Assembly: GCA_034437515.1 (NCBI GenBank)
Contig: DAOTTX010000169.1
Coordinates: 1-52,546, forward strand
Source of the DNA: DAOTTX01 sp034437515
GTDB taxonomy: Bacteria; Chloroflexota; Anaerolineae; Aggregatilineales; Phototrophicaceae
Length of the DNA stretch: 52,546 nucleotides
Reading direction: 5' to 3'
Shown here: piece by piece, positions 40,541-50,120 of the stretch
Layout: each line of letters begins with the position of its first letter
Position numbering within the stretch: the first letter of the stretch is position 1
Program-made: the position numbers and the translations under genes
The notes under the pieces: generated by a model
What the model saw: the letters and a program-made list of their open reading frames with translations, nothing else
What the model was told of the DNA's origin: nothing
The model's database searches: none

Positions 40541-42463
40541 TTACGCGTCGGTGAATTCGGCGTCGATCACGTCTTCGTCATCCGGCGACTTATTCTTGTT
40601 GTCGTCGCTGCTGGCACCGTTGGCGCTGGTCGCACCTTCGGCTGCACCCGGCTGCTCGTACATCTGCCCACCGAGGGTCTGGATGTACTGCGTCAGGTCT
40701 TGCACGGCTGCGCTGATCGGTGCGGGGTCGCCGCTCTCTTCAGACGCTTTCTGGGCGCTGCGCACGGCTTCGATTTTCTCCTGCGTTTGCGTCTTGGCGT
40801 CATCCGGCAGCTTGTCTTCAAAGTCACGCAGCATCTTTTCTGCGGAGAAGATCGCGCTTTCGGCCTGGTTGTTCGCCTCGACCAATTCCTTACGCTGTGC
40901 GTCCTCGCTGGCGTGCTGTTCAGCGTCTTTCACCATCTGTTCGATCTCATCCTCGCTCAAACCGCTGCCTGCGGTGATCGTGATCTTCTGTTCACGACCG
41001 GAGGCCTTATCAACCGCGCTCACGTTTAAGATACCGTTGGCGTCAATGTCAAAGGTGACTTCGACCTGTGGGACGCCGCGTGGTGCAGGCGGGATGCCGT
41101 CGAGGATAAAGCGACCGAGTGACTTGTTATCCGTCGCCATGGGGCGCTCACCCTGCACAACATGGATTTCGACCTGTGTCTGGTTATCCGCTGCTGTGGA
41201 GTACACCTGGCTCTTCTTGGTCGGGATGGTCGTGTTACGCTCGATCATCGGCGTGGCGACACCACCCAGCGTTTCCACGCTCAGGCTCAACGGGGTCACG
41301 TCCAGCAGCAAGATGTCCTTGACATCACCTGCCAGCACCCCGCCCTGGATCGCCGCGCCCAGCGCGACAACTTCATCCGGGTTGACACCCTTCTTGGGCG
41401 GCTTACCGAAGAATTCTTCCACCGCTTGCTGAATAGCGGGCATACGGGTCATACCACCGACCAGCAGCACCGCGTCGATCTCGTCTTTTTCCAGCCCGGC
41501 GTCCTTGAGCGCGGCCTTGCACGGTTCAATGGAACGCTTAATCAAGTCTTCGATCAGGCTTTCCATCTTGGCGCGTGTCAGGTTGATGTTCAGATGCTTC
41601 GGCCCGCTAGCGTCTGCTGTGATGAACGGTAGCTGAATTTCAGTGCTGACCGTGCTGGAAAGCTCGATCTTGGCCTTCTCTGCCGCTTCCTTCAGGCGTT
41701 GCAGGGCCTGACGGTCACCGCGCAGGTCGATGCCATTCTCTTTCTTGAACTCGTCCGCCATCCAGTTGATGATGCGCTCGTCGAAGTTGTCACCGCCGAG
41801 GAACGTATCACCGTTGGTGCTTTGGACTTCAAATACACCGTCACCGACTTCGAGAATGGAGACGTCAAATGTACCACCACCCAGGTCATAGACGACGATG
41901 GTCTCATTGCGTTGTTCACCGAGGCCATATGCCAGCGAAGCGGCGGTCGGCTCGTTGATGATACGCATGACTTCTAAACCGGCGATGCGGCCTGCGTCTT
42001 TGGTCGCGTTACGCTGTGTGTCGTTAAAATAGGCCGGGACGGTAATCACCGCGCGGTCTACTGGTTCGCCCAGGTAGGCTTCCGCGTCTGCTTTAATCTT
42101 TTGCAGGATCATCGCGGAAATTTCTGGTGCGCTGTGATCTTTTTCACCCATTGCGACGCGCACATCGCCGTTCGGCGCACCCTTTACTTCGTAAGGGACA
42201 ACGTCTTTGGCTTCTTGTACTTCGGCGTCTTTAAACTTGCGCCCCATAAAACGCTTGATTGAGAAGATAGTGTTGTTGGGGTTGACGACCGCCTGGTTGC
42301 GTGCCACCTTACCCACCAGACGATCACCGTCTTTGTTGACAGCGACGACTGAGGGGATCGTGCGACCACCTTCAGATGACGGAATAACAGTTGGTTCGCC
42401 ACCTTCCATCACGGCGACAACTGAGTTGGTTGTTCCCAGGTCAATTCCGATAATTCTACTCAT
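40541..42463 (-). CDS. dnaK: Chaperone DnaK (Hsp70)
   Basis: 640-residue ATP-dependent chaperone. The ATPase domain begins IIGIDLGTTNSVVAVMEGGE and includes VVYDLGGGTFDVSILEVGDG and VLLVGGMTRMPAIQQAVEEF. The substrate domain includes LLLDVTPLSLSVETLGGVAT, followed by the helical lid and an acidic tail (DDEDVIDAEFTDA). The length and motifs are standard. It follows grpE after 31 bases in the same direction. Confidence 0.98.
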   Translation of the reverse strand: MSRIIGIDLGTTNSVVAVMEGGEPTVIPSSEGGRTIPSVVAVNKDGDRLVGKVARNQAVVNPNNTIFSIKRFMGRKFKDAEVQEAKDVVPYEVKGAPNGDVRVAMGEKDHSAPEISAMILQKIKADAEAYLGEPVDRAVITVPAYFNDTQRNATKDAGRIAGLEVMRIINEPTAASLAYGLGEQRNETIVVYDLGGGTFDVSILEVGDGVFEVQSTNGDTFLGGDNFDERIINWMADEFKKENGIDLRGDRQALQRLKEAAEKAKIELSSTVSTEIQLPFITADASGPKHLNINLTRAKMESLIEDLIKRSIEPCKAALKDAGLEKDEIDAVLLVGGMTRMPAIQQAVEEFFGKPPKKGVNPDEVVALGAAIQGGVLAGDVKDILLLDVTPLSLSVETLGGVATPMIERNTTIPTKKSQVYSTAADNQTQVEIHVVQGERPMATDNKSLGRFILDGIPPAPRGVPQVEVTFDIDANGILNVSAVDKASGREQKITITAGSGLSEDEIEQMVKDAEQHASEDAQRKELVEANNQAESAIFSAEKMLRDFEDKLPDDAKTQTQEKIEAVRSAQKASEESGDPAPISAAVQDLTQYIQTLGGQMYEQPGAAEGATSANGASSDDNKNKSPDDEDVIDAEFTDA

Positions 42464-42494
42464 GTTTGACTTGCTCCTTGTTGTTTGTTATTTG

Positions 42495-43085
42495 CTAGTT
42501 GGCGATACGAACTAAAGCTGGTCTTAGCAGAACGTTACCACTGACGTAACCCTTGAGCAGCGTTTCGATCACATGATCGCTCTCGACGTCGTCGCTGTCA
42601 TCCCGGCTGACGGCCTGATGATGATTCGGGTCGAAGGCCTCTCCGACCGGGTCAATGATTTCGATGTCATTTTCTTCGAGCAACCGGTTAAATTTACCCT
42701 GGATAAGCTCGACACCGTTCATCCAGGGGTTACCCTCGAAATCTTTCGGTATGTTGTTCAGGGCACGTTCAAAATCGTCGATGATCGGCAGCATCTGCGT
42801 CACTGTCTCAACCGCCGCTCGCTGGCGTAGATCCTTCTGTTCGCGTTCGACGCGACGTTTGTAATTTTGGAATTCTGCCAGCGTTCGCTGCCAACCTGCC
42901 ATGTTCTTCTCAGCTTCTTGTTTCACTTTCGCCAGTTCTTCATTCTGATTAGTTTCGATGTCATCGGCTGTTTCGCCGTTTTCTGGCGTGTCCGTGTTGG
43001 TTTCGGGGAGGTCTTGCGGTGTCTCATTAGCCTCAGGGACTGTTTCGACCGTTTCCTCCGCCGTTAGTTCTTCGTTTTCGCTCAT
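42495..43085 (-). CDS. grpE: Nucleotide exchange factor GrpE
   Basis: 196-residue partner of DnaK. A long acidic, low-complexity N-terminus (about 1-60) precedes the coiled-coil (KVKQEAEKNMAGWQRTLAEF) and the beta domain with IDPVGEAFDPNHHQAVSRDD. The ATG at 43085 is chosen because GGAGGTGG precedes it; a longer frame adds 25 residues without a ribosome site. It is the first gene of the grpE-dnaK-dnaJ cluster, with an inverted repeat in its upstream region. Confidence 0.94.
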   Translation of the reverse strand: MSENEELTAEETVETVPEANETPQDLPETNTDTPENGETADDIETNQNEELAKVKQEAEKNMAGWQRTLAEFQNYKRRVEREQKDLRQRAAVETVTQMLPIIDDFERALNNIPKDFEGNPWMNGVELIQGKFNRLLEENDIEIIDPVGEAFDPNHHQAVSRDDSDDVESDHVIETLLKGYVSGNVLLRPALVRIAN

Positions 43086-43137
43086 TCCACCTCCAAAAGC
43101 GCACGCCTGTAGATCTGTTATCAACACGAATTTAGTG

Positions 43138-43164
43138 TAGCGTGAGGATAATAGAATCACGTTA
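43138..43164 (-). promoter_or_regulatory. Inverted repeat upstream of grpE
   Basis: tagcgtga and tcacgtta form an inverted repeat (7 of 8 positions) around an 11-base spacer that contains TATTAT on the minus strand, a possible -10. It is 53 bases before the grpE start. It does not match the usual CIRCE sequence (TTAGCACTC-N9-GAGTGCTAA), but its place fits a heat-shock operator. Confidence 0.4.
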
Positions 43165-43243
43165 GCAAATAGAAAGATTGCATAAAAATTACGTAAGTAT
43201 TGCCAGTGTATGAGGCGCTACGAAGTGTCAGGGTGTGGTTAGG

Positions 43244-44191
43244 TTACTCGTCGAAGAGTTCGCCGACGCTGCGGCCCAGGTGTGCCCGTTTGATGACTTC
43301 GCCTAGCAGTGGCCCGACGGAAAGCACGGTGATATTCGGCAGCACATACTCCGGCGGTTGGGGGATGGTATCAGTCAGGATGACCTCTTTCAGGTCGAGC
43401 GCCGCCAGCCGTTTAACGGTTACATCGGTGAAGAAGCCGTGAGTGAAGGCCAGATAAATGTCTTTCGCGCCGCCTTCGCGGATGACATTCACCGCGTTGA
43501 CCACGCTGCCGCCGGTATTCACCTCGTCATCTACCAGCAGCACGTTACGCCCGTTAACATCGCCGATGATCGAGAGGGCTTCCGAGCGTTCGGCGTTGTC
43601 GATGCGCCGTTTTTCCACCAGGGCGACCGGCACACCGAGCTTTTGCCCCCAGTTGCGGGCGCTCTTGGCGAAGCCCAGGTCAGTGGCGACGACCGTCAGG
43701 TCTTCGATTTGCTTGCCCTGCACATAGTCACTCAATAGATAGAATGCGGTCAGCGCGTCACCGGGGATGTTGAAGAACCCTTGAATCTGCCCGGCGTGTA
43801 GGTCGATGGTCATGTAGCGGTCGGCACCGGCGGCTTCAATCATATTCGCCAGCAGGCGAGCGGTGATCGGCACACGCGGTTGGTCTTTCTTATCCGAGCG
43901 ACCGTAAGAAAGATAGGGGACAACCACGTTAACACGCCACGCGGAATCACGCTTGAGCGCGTCGATCATGATGAGCATTTCCATCAGGTTGTCGTGAACG
44001 GGCGAACTCATCGTCTGAAGCAGGTAAACGTCTTTACCGCGCACACTTTCTTTAAGACGCACGAAGATGTTCTCATTGGAAAAGGTCGTGCGTTCGTAGG
44101 CACCCGGCGCTACATTAAGATGTTTGCCGATCTCTGCCCCTAATTTTTGTGCCGAGGAGCCGGAAAACAATTTGATCTCACCGAAAGCCAT
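43244..44191 (-). CDS. prs: Ribose-phosphate pyrophosphokinase
   Basis: Makes PRPP from ribose 5-phosphate and ATP, feeding nucleotide, histidine and tryptophan synthesis. It has 315 residues, the family length. It shows YLSYGRSDKKDQPRVPITAR, TIDLHAGQIQGFFNIPGDAL and the PRPP-binding loop NVLLVDDEVNTGGSVVNAVN. The latter has EVNTGGS where many enzymes have IIDTAGT, a modest deviation. GGGAC precedes the ATG. It lies upstream of grpE but appears separately controlled. Confidence 0.95.
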   Translation of the reverse strand: MAFGEIKLFSGSSAQKLGAEIGKHLNVAPGAYERTTFSNENIFVRLKESVRGKDVYLLQTMSSPVHDNLMEMLIMIDALKRDSAWRVNVVVPYLSYGRSDKKDQPRVPITARLLANMIEAAGADRYMTIDLHAGQIQGFFNIPGDALTAFYLLSDYVQGKQIEDLTVVATDLGFAKSARNWGQKLGVPVALVEKRRIDNAERSEALSIIGDVNGRNVLLVDDEVNTGGSVVNAVNVIREGGAKDIYLAFTHGFFTDVTVKRLAALDLKEVILTDTIPQPPEYVLPNITVLSVGPLLGEVIKRAHLGRSVGELFDE

Positions 44192-44286
44192 GCTTGATTG
44201 TCCCTGTTGCTTTATGAATTTGAGTGGCTGCGATCGTACTATAAGCCTCCGTTAAATAGCAGGTGTAACTTGCAAGGTTTAAAATT

Positions 44287-45288
44287 TCACACGGTCTGTT
44301 GCAATATCAACTGTACGGCTTGCTGTGGGTCGAGTTCGCGGGTATGGACGCGGTCGATGATCGCCGCCAGGTTCTCATCGGGGAAATCCGCCAGCACACG
44401 CCGTAACAGGGCTTCACGCAGGCGATCCACCAATTCAAGCTGGATGCGTTGCTGCGCCAGTTCGACACCGATGTCACTTTCATTCAGATAGTTCTGGTGG
44501 GCGGTAATCGCTTCGATCAAGTCCTCAATGCCTTGATTGCTGGTGGCGACGGTCTGCACGATGGGCGGCACCCAGGCGCTCGCTTGCGTGTTGGTGTCGC
44601 TTGCGGTGTCGGTCAGCGTGCCATGATGACGGATCATCTGTGTGCGTGCGACCGGATGACCGAGTTCGAGCATCGCCCGTAAGGCCTGCATTGTGCTGCG
44701 TGACCCGGCGCGGTCGGCTTTATTGACGACTAAAATATCGGCAATCTCCAGAATGCCGGCTTTGATGGCCTGTACGTCGTCTCCTAAGCCCGGTGCTTCC
44801 ACCACGATGGTTGACTGTGCGGTTCGGACGATGTCTACCTCGCTTTGCCCCGCGCCGACCGTTTCCACCAGGACGAGGTCAAAGCCGGCGGCGTCAACCA
44901 CGCGGATAGCATCACGAGTGGCCTGTGCCAGCCCGCCCAGGCTGCCGCGTGTCGCCATGCTGCGGATGAAAACGCCCTTATCCCCGTACAGGTCTTGCAT
45001 ACGGATGCGGTCGCCGAGGATGGCACCGCCGGAGAAGGGGCTGGTCGGGTCTACGGCGATGATGGCGACGGTCTTGGCCTGCTGGCGATAGGCTTGCGCC
45101 AGTGTGTTGACCAGCGAACTTTTGCCCGTCCCCGGTGCGCCGGTGATGCCGATGATGTGCGCCTTGCCTGTATGCGGAAAAAGCTGGCTGATCGCGGCGG
45201 CGGCGTCACCATTTTCGACATGGGTGAGCAGGCGGGCCAGGGCACGGCGGCTACCGTTGAGCAGGTCTTGCACCAGATCATTACTCAT
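44287..45288 (-). CDS. meaB: Methylmalonyl-CoA mutase GTPase chaperone MeaB
   Basis: G3E-family GTPase (also called ArgK) that protects and reloads B12-dependent acyl-CoA mutases. 333 residues with Walker A (GITGAPGTGKSSLVNTLAQA), VLVETVGAGQSEVDIVRTAQ and the guanine-specifying NKAD (VVNKADRAGSR). The start overlaps the stop of the B12-binding subunit by four bases (ATGA), so both are translated together. The large catalytic mutase subunit is not in the window. Confidence 0.94.
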   Translation of the reverse strand: MSNDLVQDLLNGSRRALARLLTHVENGDAAAAISQLFPHTGKAHIIGITGAPGTGKSSLVNTLAQAYRQQAKTVAIIAVDPTSPFSGGAILGDRIRMQDLYGDKGVFIRSMATRGSLGGLAQATRDAIRVVDAAGFDLVLVETVGAGQSEVDIVRTAQSTIVVEAPGLGDDVQAIKAGILEIADILVVNKADRAGSRSTMQALRAMLELGHPVARTQMIRHHGTLTDTASDTNTQASAWVPPIVQTVATSNQGIEDLIEAITAHQNYLNESDIGVELAQQRIQLELVDRLREALLRRVLADFPDENLAAIIDRVHTRELDPQQAVQLILQQTV

Positions 45289-45695
45289 GATGATGTATTG
45301 GTACGTACCACATCACGGATGCTCTGTGCGATCTCATCGGTGCGGGCACCGGGGCCGTAGATGCCGCGCACGCCGTAGGCCGCCAGCTTTTCTTGGTCCT
45401 CATCGGGGATGATGCCGCCGAGTACAATCGGTACGTCGTTGAGTTCGTTCTCGTTCATGACCTCGCGGATGCGCGGTACCAGTGCCATATGCGCCCCACT
45501 CAGAATGCTCAAGCCGACCACATCAACATCCTCTTGTAAGGCCGCTTCGGAGATCATCTGTGGTGTTTGGCGCAGACCGGTATAGATGACTTCGAACCCG
45601 GCATCACGTAAGGCACGGGCGATCACTTTTGCACCCCGGTCATGACCATCGAGGCCGGGCTTGGCGATTAAAATGCGAATTTTTCTCTCGGACAT
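45285..45695 (-). CDS. B12-binding subunit of an acyl-CoA mutase
   Basis: 136-residue cobalamin-binding domain protein (small subunit of methylmalonyl-CoA mutase or a relative). The lower-ligand motif DxHxxG is present as KPGLDGHDRGAKVIARALRD (12-31), followed by GLSILSGAHMALVPRI and VLGGIIPDED. The ATG at 45695 (MSERKIRILIAKPG) fits the family; a longer frame adds 26 AT-rich codons of unlikely origin. The isomerised substrate (methylmalonyl-, isobutyryl- or ethylmalonyl-CoA) depends on a catalytic partner encoded elsewhere. Confidence 0.92.
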   Translation of the reverse strand: MSERKIRILIAKPGLDGHDRGAKVIARALRDAGFEVIYTGLRQTPQMISEAALQEDVDVVGLSILSGAHMALVPRIREVMNENELNDVPIVLGGIIPDEDQEKLAAYGVRGIYGPGARTDEIAQSIRDVVRTNTSS

Positions 45696-45877
45696 AGGTT
45701 TATTCCAAAATTGTTTATTTTCGATAGGACTTTTGTCAACTCTATAAGCAGAGTATAGCAAAAATATAAGCATCGAAACATAAAATAAACGAAATCATAA
45801 TAGACCTTGATAGTCCACACGATGAGCTTGTGCTAAAATAACAAATAGTCAACTTGCAAATAGTGGGGTACTCGTGA

Positions 45878-48800
45878 ATGTCTGCAACACCCACAGCCCA
45901 AGCTTATACCAGTGATGATACCTTTACACCTGCTCGCCTGCGTTATGGCATTTTGATCGCCACGACAGTGCTGGCCTTGGGGGTGATCCTGGCATCGCTG
46001 TTTTTCGCTATCAATTGGTACCAGCAACCTTTCCTCGGTGCGACATTTGACCACACCATGACGGTGAACCCGCCCAGCGTCAGCGGTGATAATTGGAATG
46101 GCATCAGTGCTGGTCTGCGCCAGGGAGATATAATCGTCACCATCGAAGGGGAGCCGGTCGATTCCTGGCAAGATTACGAACGCATCGCGGCGGATCTCGA
46201 TTCTAGTGACGCGGTGACGGTCGAGTTTCTACGCTCGGTCGAAGGTGGGGATGCGACCTTCGATGATGTGACCTGCGGTGATGTGGTCGATGGTTTTGCG
46301 ACCTGTCAGGTGATCTACGCGCTTGATACCATCCCCGGTGCCGATTTTATGGCGTTGTTCGTGGTGCCGTTCGTTTCCAGCCTGGTAGTGCTGGTTATCG
46401 TATTGGCGTTGATCCGGGCGCGGCCTTATGATGTTGCGACTTTCGTCGCCGCGCTGGCTTCGCTGATGCTGGCGATCTTCATGGCGGCCTTCTTTAACGT
46501 CGGCAGTTCTCATCAGCTCACGCCGATCTGGTTATTGGCGGGTATTGTAGTCGGTGGTCTGATGATCTCGTTCGGGATGATCTTCCCGCAGGCGATCCCG
46601 TCGGTGCGCCGTCAGCCCTGGTTGGCATTTGTGCCGCCTCTGCTGGCGGCGGCGCTCGCGGTGTATTCGGTGATGCTCTACAGTGGGGAAACGCCCCAGA
46701 ACAGCGGGGAAGCCGGGGAGATCCTGGGGGTGACACAGATCATCGGGTCAGCGATTTTACTCGCGCTGATGTTCTTCTACCAGCGCGTCCACGCGCTTAA
46801 CGGGGTAATGCGTGAGCAAGCCAACACGGTTAGTTTTGGCATTATCCTGACGGCGGCACCCGCTGCCGTCTGGGTGCTAGGGCAGATTTTGCAGCTCCTT
46901 GTGGATGACGCCATCGTCCCGTTGAGCCTGGAAACGATGATGCCGTTTTTGCTGGTTGCACCGCTGAGCATGGCCTATGCGGTGCTGCGTTATGGCAGGT
47001 ATGACAGCGACCGGCTCGTCAGCCAGACGATCACCTATAGCATCATGCTATTGGCGCTGGTCGTTGGTTACTTTTTGCTGATTACCGGCGCGGCATTGTT
47101 CACGACCGGCTCCGTTGTGGATACCGATAATCCGCTGTTGATCGTCATCACGATCTTTTTCGTCTCACTGTTGTTCGTCCCGCTGCGTACCCGTCTGCAA
47201 GATCGCATCGACACGATTTATTATCGCCAACGCTACGATTATCAGAACCGACTCGAAAACTTTGGTCAGCGTTTGACCTCGCTAGCCGGTATTGACGTGA
47301 TGATCCGTGAGTTCCGCGAGTTGCTGGAAGACACCATCCAACCGCAAAAGATCTTCGTTTTCCTGCGGGATAAGCGCGGCGATACCTTCGTGGCTTACGG
47401 CGCTCAATCACCGGAGACCGACATCACGTTCCCGATGGATAGTGGGACGGTCGAGTTGCTGCAAGACAGCGACACCATGCTTTACTTGCAGAAGAATACC
47501 TCGTGGCAACCCGAACTCTACATCGACCGCCCCCGCTTGGAAATCCTCGGGACGATGGTATTGGTCGGGATGCCGGGCACGGATGAACTCAACGGGTTTG
47601 TCAGTATTGCCGAACCGGAGTCGGGTACGGATGCCTACACATTTGAGGAGATCCGTTTCATCGGTAATCTGGTCGGTCAGTTAGCGGTCGCGGTTGAACG
47701 GTCACAGGTGATTACCTCGTTGCAACAGCGCGTCGAAGAACTGAACGTGCTGAGTAAGGTCGGTCAGGCGGTCAACTACGCCATTAAAGCCGATGACCTG
47801 TTGGAGTTACTTTCCGCACAGACGTTGAGCCTGTTCAGGTCGCCATTTTTCTACATTGTGCTGCTGGAAAAATCCACCAATCAACTCTACTTCGCGTTCT
47901 TCCAGGAATATAACGAGCGTGACCCGGAAAAGGAAAACAAGAAATGGCCTTACGGGGACGATCTGTTCAGCGAAGTGATGGAGAAAGAAACCCCGACACG
48001 GCTCGATAATTATGCCGAAACGATGCGACGTAATAACTACCGCATCGGCTTTGAAGACCCTGACATCCAGGCGTGGATGGCGGTGCCGCTGATCTCCGGT
48101 TCGGATATGCTGGGGATCATTGCCATCGGCGAGGCCGACCCCGAAGTGCGCTATACCGAAGAGCAACTCGGCATCTTCGGTAACATCGGTGCGCTGGCGG
48201 CGACCTCGCTGGAAAAGGCCAATTTGTTTAACGAGGCCAATGCCCGCGCCCGCCAATTGAGCGCGTTGAACGAAGTCACTCGTGAGATGGTGGCGACCGA
48301 GGAAGACATCGAAAAGTTGCTGAAGATCATCACCCGGTCAGCGGTAGACATCCTCAACACGGAGGCCGGTTCATTGCTGCTGACGACGCAACAGGGCAGC
48401 GGTCTGGAATTTCGTGCAGCGGTCGGGAGTACCGGTGAAAAATTAATCGGTACCAAGCTCCCCGCCGGGCATGGGCTGGTTGGTCAGGTCGCAACAATGG
48501 GTAAACCGGTGATCTCCAATGATATTTCAGATGATGAGCGTTGGGACGGCGAGGTTTCGGACGACTTCAGTACGGACTCGATCTTGGCCGTGCCGTTGAT
48601 CGCCAAGCGCAACGTCGTGGGTGTTTTGGAAGTGATTAACAAGCTCGATGGGACGCCGTTTCTTGACGATGACCTTAATCTTTTGACCGCGTTCGCAGGG
48701 CAGGCCGCTATTGCGATTGAAAACGCACGTCTGCGTGAACAAACCGGCCTTCAGTTGAACCAGCGTCTCGAAGAGTTAGAAGCGTTAGAGCGTATCGACC

Positions 48801-50056
48801 GTGAGTTGAACCAGACGCTCGATCTCGATGCGGTCGCGGCAATTACCGTGCGTGGTGCCATCAGCAAGAGTAACGCGACCGCCGGTGTGCTTGGTGTGCT
48901 CAGTGATGGACAGCCCGGCCTGTGGGTGCTGGCACGCTCCGGCTACGAAGAAGATGAGGTGCCGGAGGGCGCGGAGGACGGTCTGTGGCCGACGGATCGC
49001 GGTATCGTCAAGCGTGTGATGCGTACCCGCCGGCCGGATTTGCAGCCGGATGTTAGCATCGACCCGGATTATGTGCCGAGCTTGCGTGACGCGCTCAGTC
49101 AGATCACGGTGCCGATGTTCTCCGGCGATGACATCAACGCCGTGCTTATTCTGGAAACTAACCAGGAACCGGTGCTTACACTGCTCGACCTCGCCTGGGT
49201 GCAGCGTCTCGCGGAGCACGCATCCATCGCGATTGCGAACGCACAACTCTATGCTGAGATCATGGGCGCTAACGAGACGAAAAGTGAGTTCATCGGTTTC
49301 GCTGCACACGAACTCAAGACACCGCTCACCTCGGTAAAGGGCTATGCGGCATTGTTGACCGGGTCGATGTCCGCGAACTTCAAGATCGAAGACATTCGCA
49401 ATACGGCGAACATCATCCAATCCAATGCGGATCGTATGCAGAACATCATCGACGACCTGCGCGACATCGCCCGTGATGACGCCGGACGCCTCAAGATTGA
49501 TCTGGAACCGGTCAGCGTGCGGACGATTGTCAATGACACGCTGATGTCGTATCACAAGCAAATTGAGGACAAGAACCAGACGGTCGTCAACGCGGTTGAT
49601 GAAAGCCTGCCGTTGATCCACGCGGATGCGAACCGTCTGGTGCAGGTATTGACCAACTTCGTCAGCAACGCGCACAAATACAGCCCGGAAAACGCGACGA
49701 TTACGATTGACGCTGAGGTGATAAGGCGCTACGCCAACCGGCGGGGCAAGCAGGTTGGCGATGTGATGAAGATCACCGTGACCGACGACGGCATCGGTAT
49801 GAGCGAGGAAGACCTCAATCGCATCTTCGTGGAAGATTACTTCCGCAGCAGCAACGAACTCGCCCAACAGCAGAAGGGCACCGGTTTAGGGATGATTATC
49901 ACGCAGCGCATCATCCAGGGGCATGGCGGCGACGTCTGGGTGGAAAGCACGCTCGGCGAAGGCTCGACGTTTGCCTTCGTCATTCCGTTGGCACCACGAG
50001 ACGATCAAAAGTTGCGCACCGGTGAATACACCGCGACCGAACCCGCGTCAGACTAA
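45878..50056 (+). CDS. Membrane sensor histidine kinase with PDZ and GAF domains
   Basis: 1392-residue sensor kinase. In order: a membrane helix (22-48), an external PDZ-like domain (about 55-125; AGLRQGDIIVTIEGEPVDSW), about seven or eight membrane helices (about 160-440), then four GAF-like domains (about 460-605, 615-790, 790-955, 965-1125; the third is clearest, with NTEAGSLLL and GHGLVGQVA). The kinase core has phospho-acceptor His1144 in FAAHELKTPLTSVKGY and an ATPase domain with NFVSNAHKYSPENATI, TVTDDGIGMSEEDL and GTGLGMIITQRI. No response regulator lies nearby, so its partner is unknown. The PDZ placement suggests sensing of peptides or misfolded envelope protein (inference). Confidence 0.88.
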   Translation: MSATPTAQAYTSDDTFTPARLRYGILIATTVLALGVILASLFFAINWYQQPFLGATFDHTMTVNPPSVSGDNWNGISAGLRQGDIIVTIEGEPVDSWQDYERIAADLDSSDAVTVEFLRSVEGGDATFDDVTCGDVVDGFATCQVIYALDTIPGADFMALFVVPFVSSLVVLVIVLALIRARPYDVATFVAALASLMLAIFMAAFFNVGSSHQLTPIWLLAGIVVGGLMISFGMIFPQAIPSVRRQPWLAFVPPLLAAALAVYSVMLYSGETPQNSGEAGEILGVTQIIGSAILLALMFFYQRVHALNGVMREQANTVSFGIILTAAPAAVWVLGQILQLLVDDAIVPLSLETMMPFLLVAPLSMAYAVLRYGRYDSDRLVSQTITYSIMLLALVVGYFLLITGAALFTTGSVVDTDNPLLIVITIFFVSLLFVPLRTRLQDRIDTIYYRQRYDYQNRLENFGQRLTSLAGIDVMIREFRELLEDTIQPQKIFVFLRDKRGDTFVAYGAQSPETDITFPMDSGTVELLQDSDTMLYLQKNTSWQPELYIDRPRLEILGTMVLVGMPGTDELNGFVSIAEPESGTDAYTFEEIRFIGNLVGQLAVAVERSQVITSLQQRVEELNVLSKVGQAVNYAIKADDLLELLSAQTLSLFRSPFFYIVLLEKSTNQLYFAFFQEYNERDPEKENKKWPYGDDLFSEVMEKETPTRLDNYAETMRRNNYRIGFEDPDIQAWMAVPLISGSDMLGIIAIGEADPEVRYTEEQLGIFGNIGALAATSLEKANLFNEANARARQLSALNEVTREMVATEEDIEKLLKIITRSAVDILNTEAGSLLLTTQQGSGLEFRAAVGSTGEKLIGTKLPAGHGLVGQVATMGKPVISNDISDDERWDGEVSDDFSTDSILAVPLIAKRNVVGVLEVINKLDGTPFLDDDLNLLTAFAGQAAIAIENARLREQTGLQLNQRLEELEALERIDRELNQTLDLDAVAAITVRGAISKSNATAGVLGVLSDGQPGLWVLARSGYEEDEVPEGAEDGLWPTDRGIVKRVMRTRRPDLQPDVSIDPDYVPSLRDALSQITVPMFSGDDINAVLILETNQEPVLTLLDLAWVQRLAEHASIAIANAQLYAEIMGANETKSEFIGFAAHELKTPLTSVKGYAALLTGSMSANFKIEDIRNTANIIQSNADRMQNIIDDLRDIARDDAGRLKIDLEPVSVRTIVNDTLMSYHKQIEDKNQTVVNAVDESLPLIHADANRLVQVLTNFVSNAHKYSPENATITIDAEVIRRYANRRGKQVGDVMKITVTDDGIGMSEEDLNRIFVEDYFRSSNELAQQQKGTGLGMIITQRIIQGHGGDVWVESTLGEGSTFAFVIPLAPRDDQKLRTGEYTATEPASD

Positions 50057-50060
50057 ACGC

Positions 50061-50096
50061 AAAACGCCCGCATGATGGCGGGCGTCCGTTTTGTTT
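50061..50096. terminator. Terminator between the kinase gene and trxA
   Basis: An 8-bp perfect stem (acgcccgc / gcgggcgt, 6-base loop) has TTTTGTTTT shortly after it on the plus strand and AAAA before it. It could serve both convergent genes. Confidence 0.85.
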
Positions 50097-50120
50097 TCCA
50101 GAGAGTCGGCTGTCTGCGGC

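Noticed and set aside
40536..41432. 298-codon plus-strand frame opposite dnaK
   Set aside because: Ser/Cys-rich antisense product of a certain chaperone gene, a common artefact of GC-rich coding DNA.
48785..49867. 360-codon minus-strand frame opposite the histidine kinase gene
   Set aside because: Antisense to recognisable GAF and kinase domains; composition (His, Arg, Val rich) and lack of a ribosome site argue against a gene.
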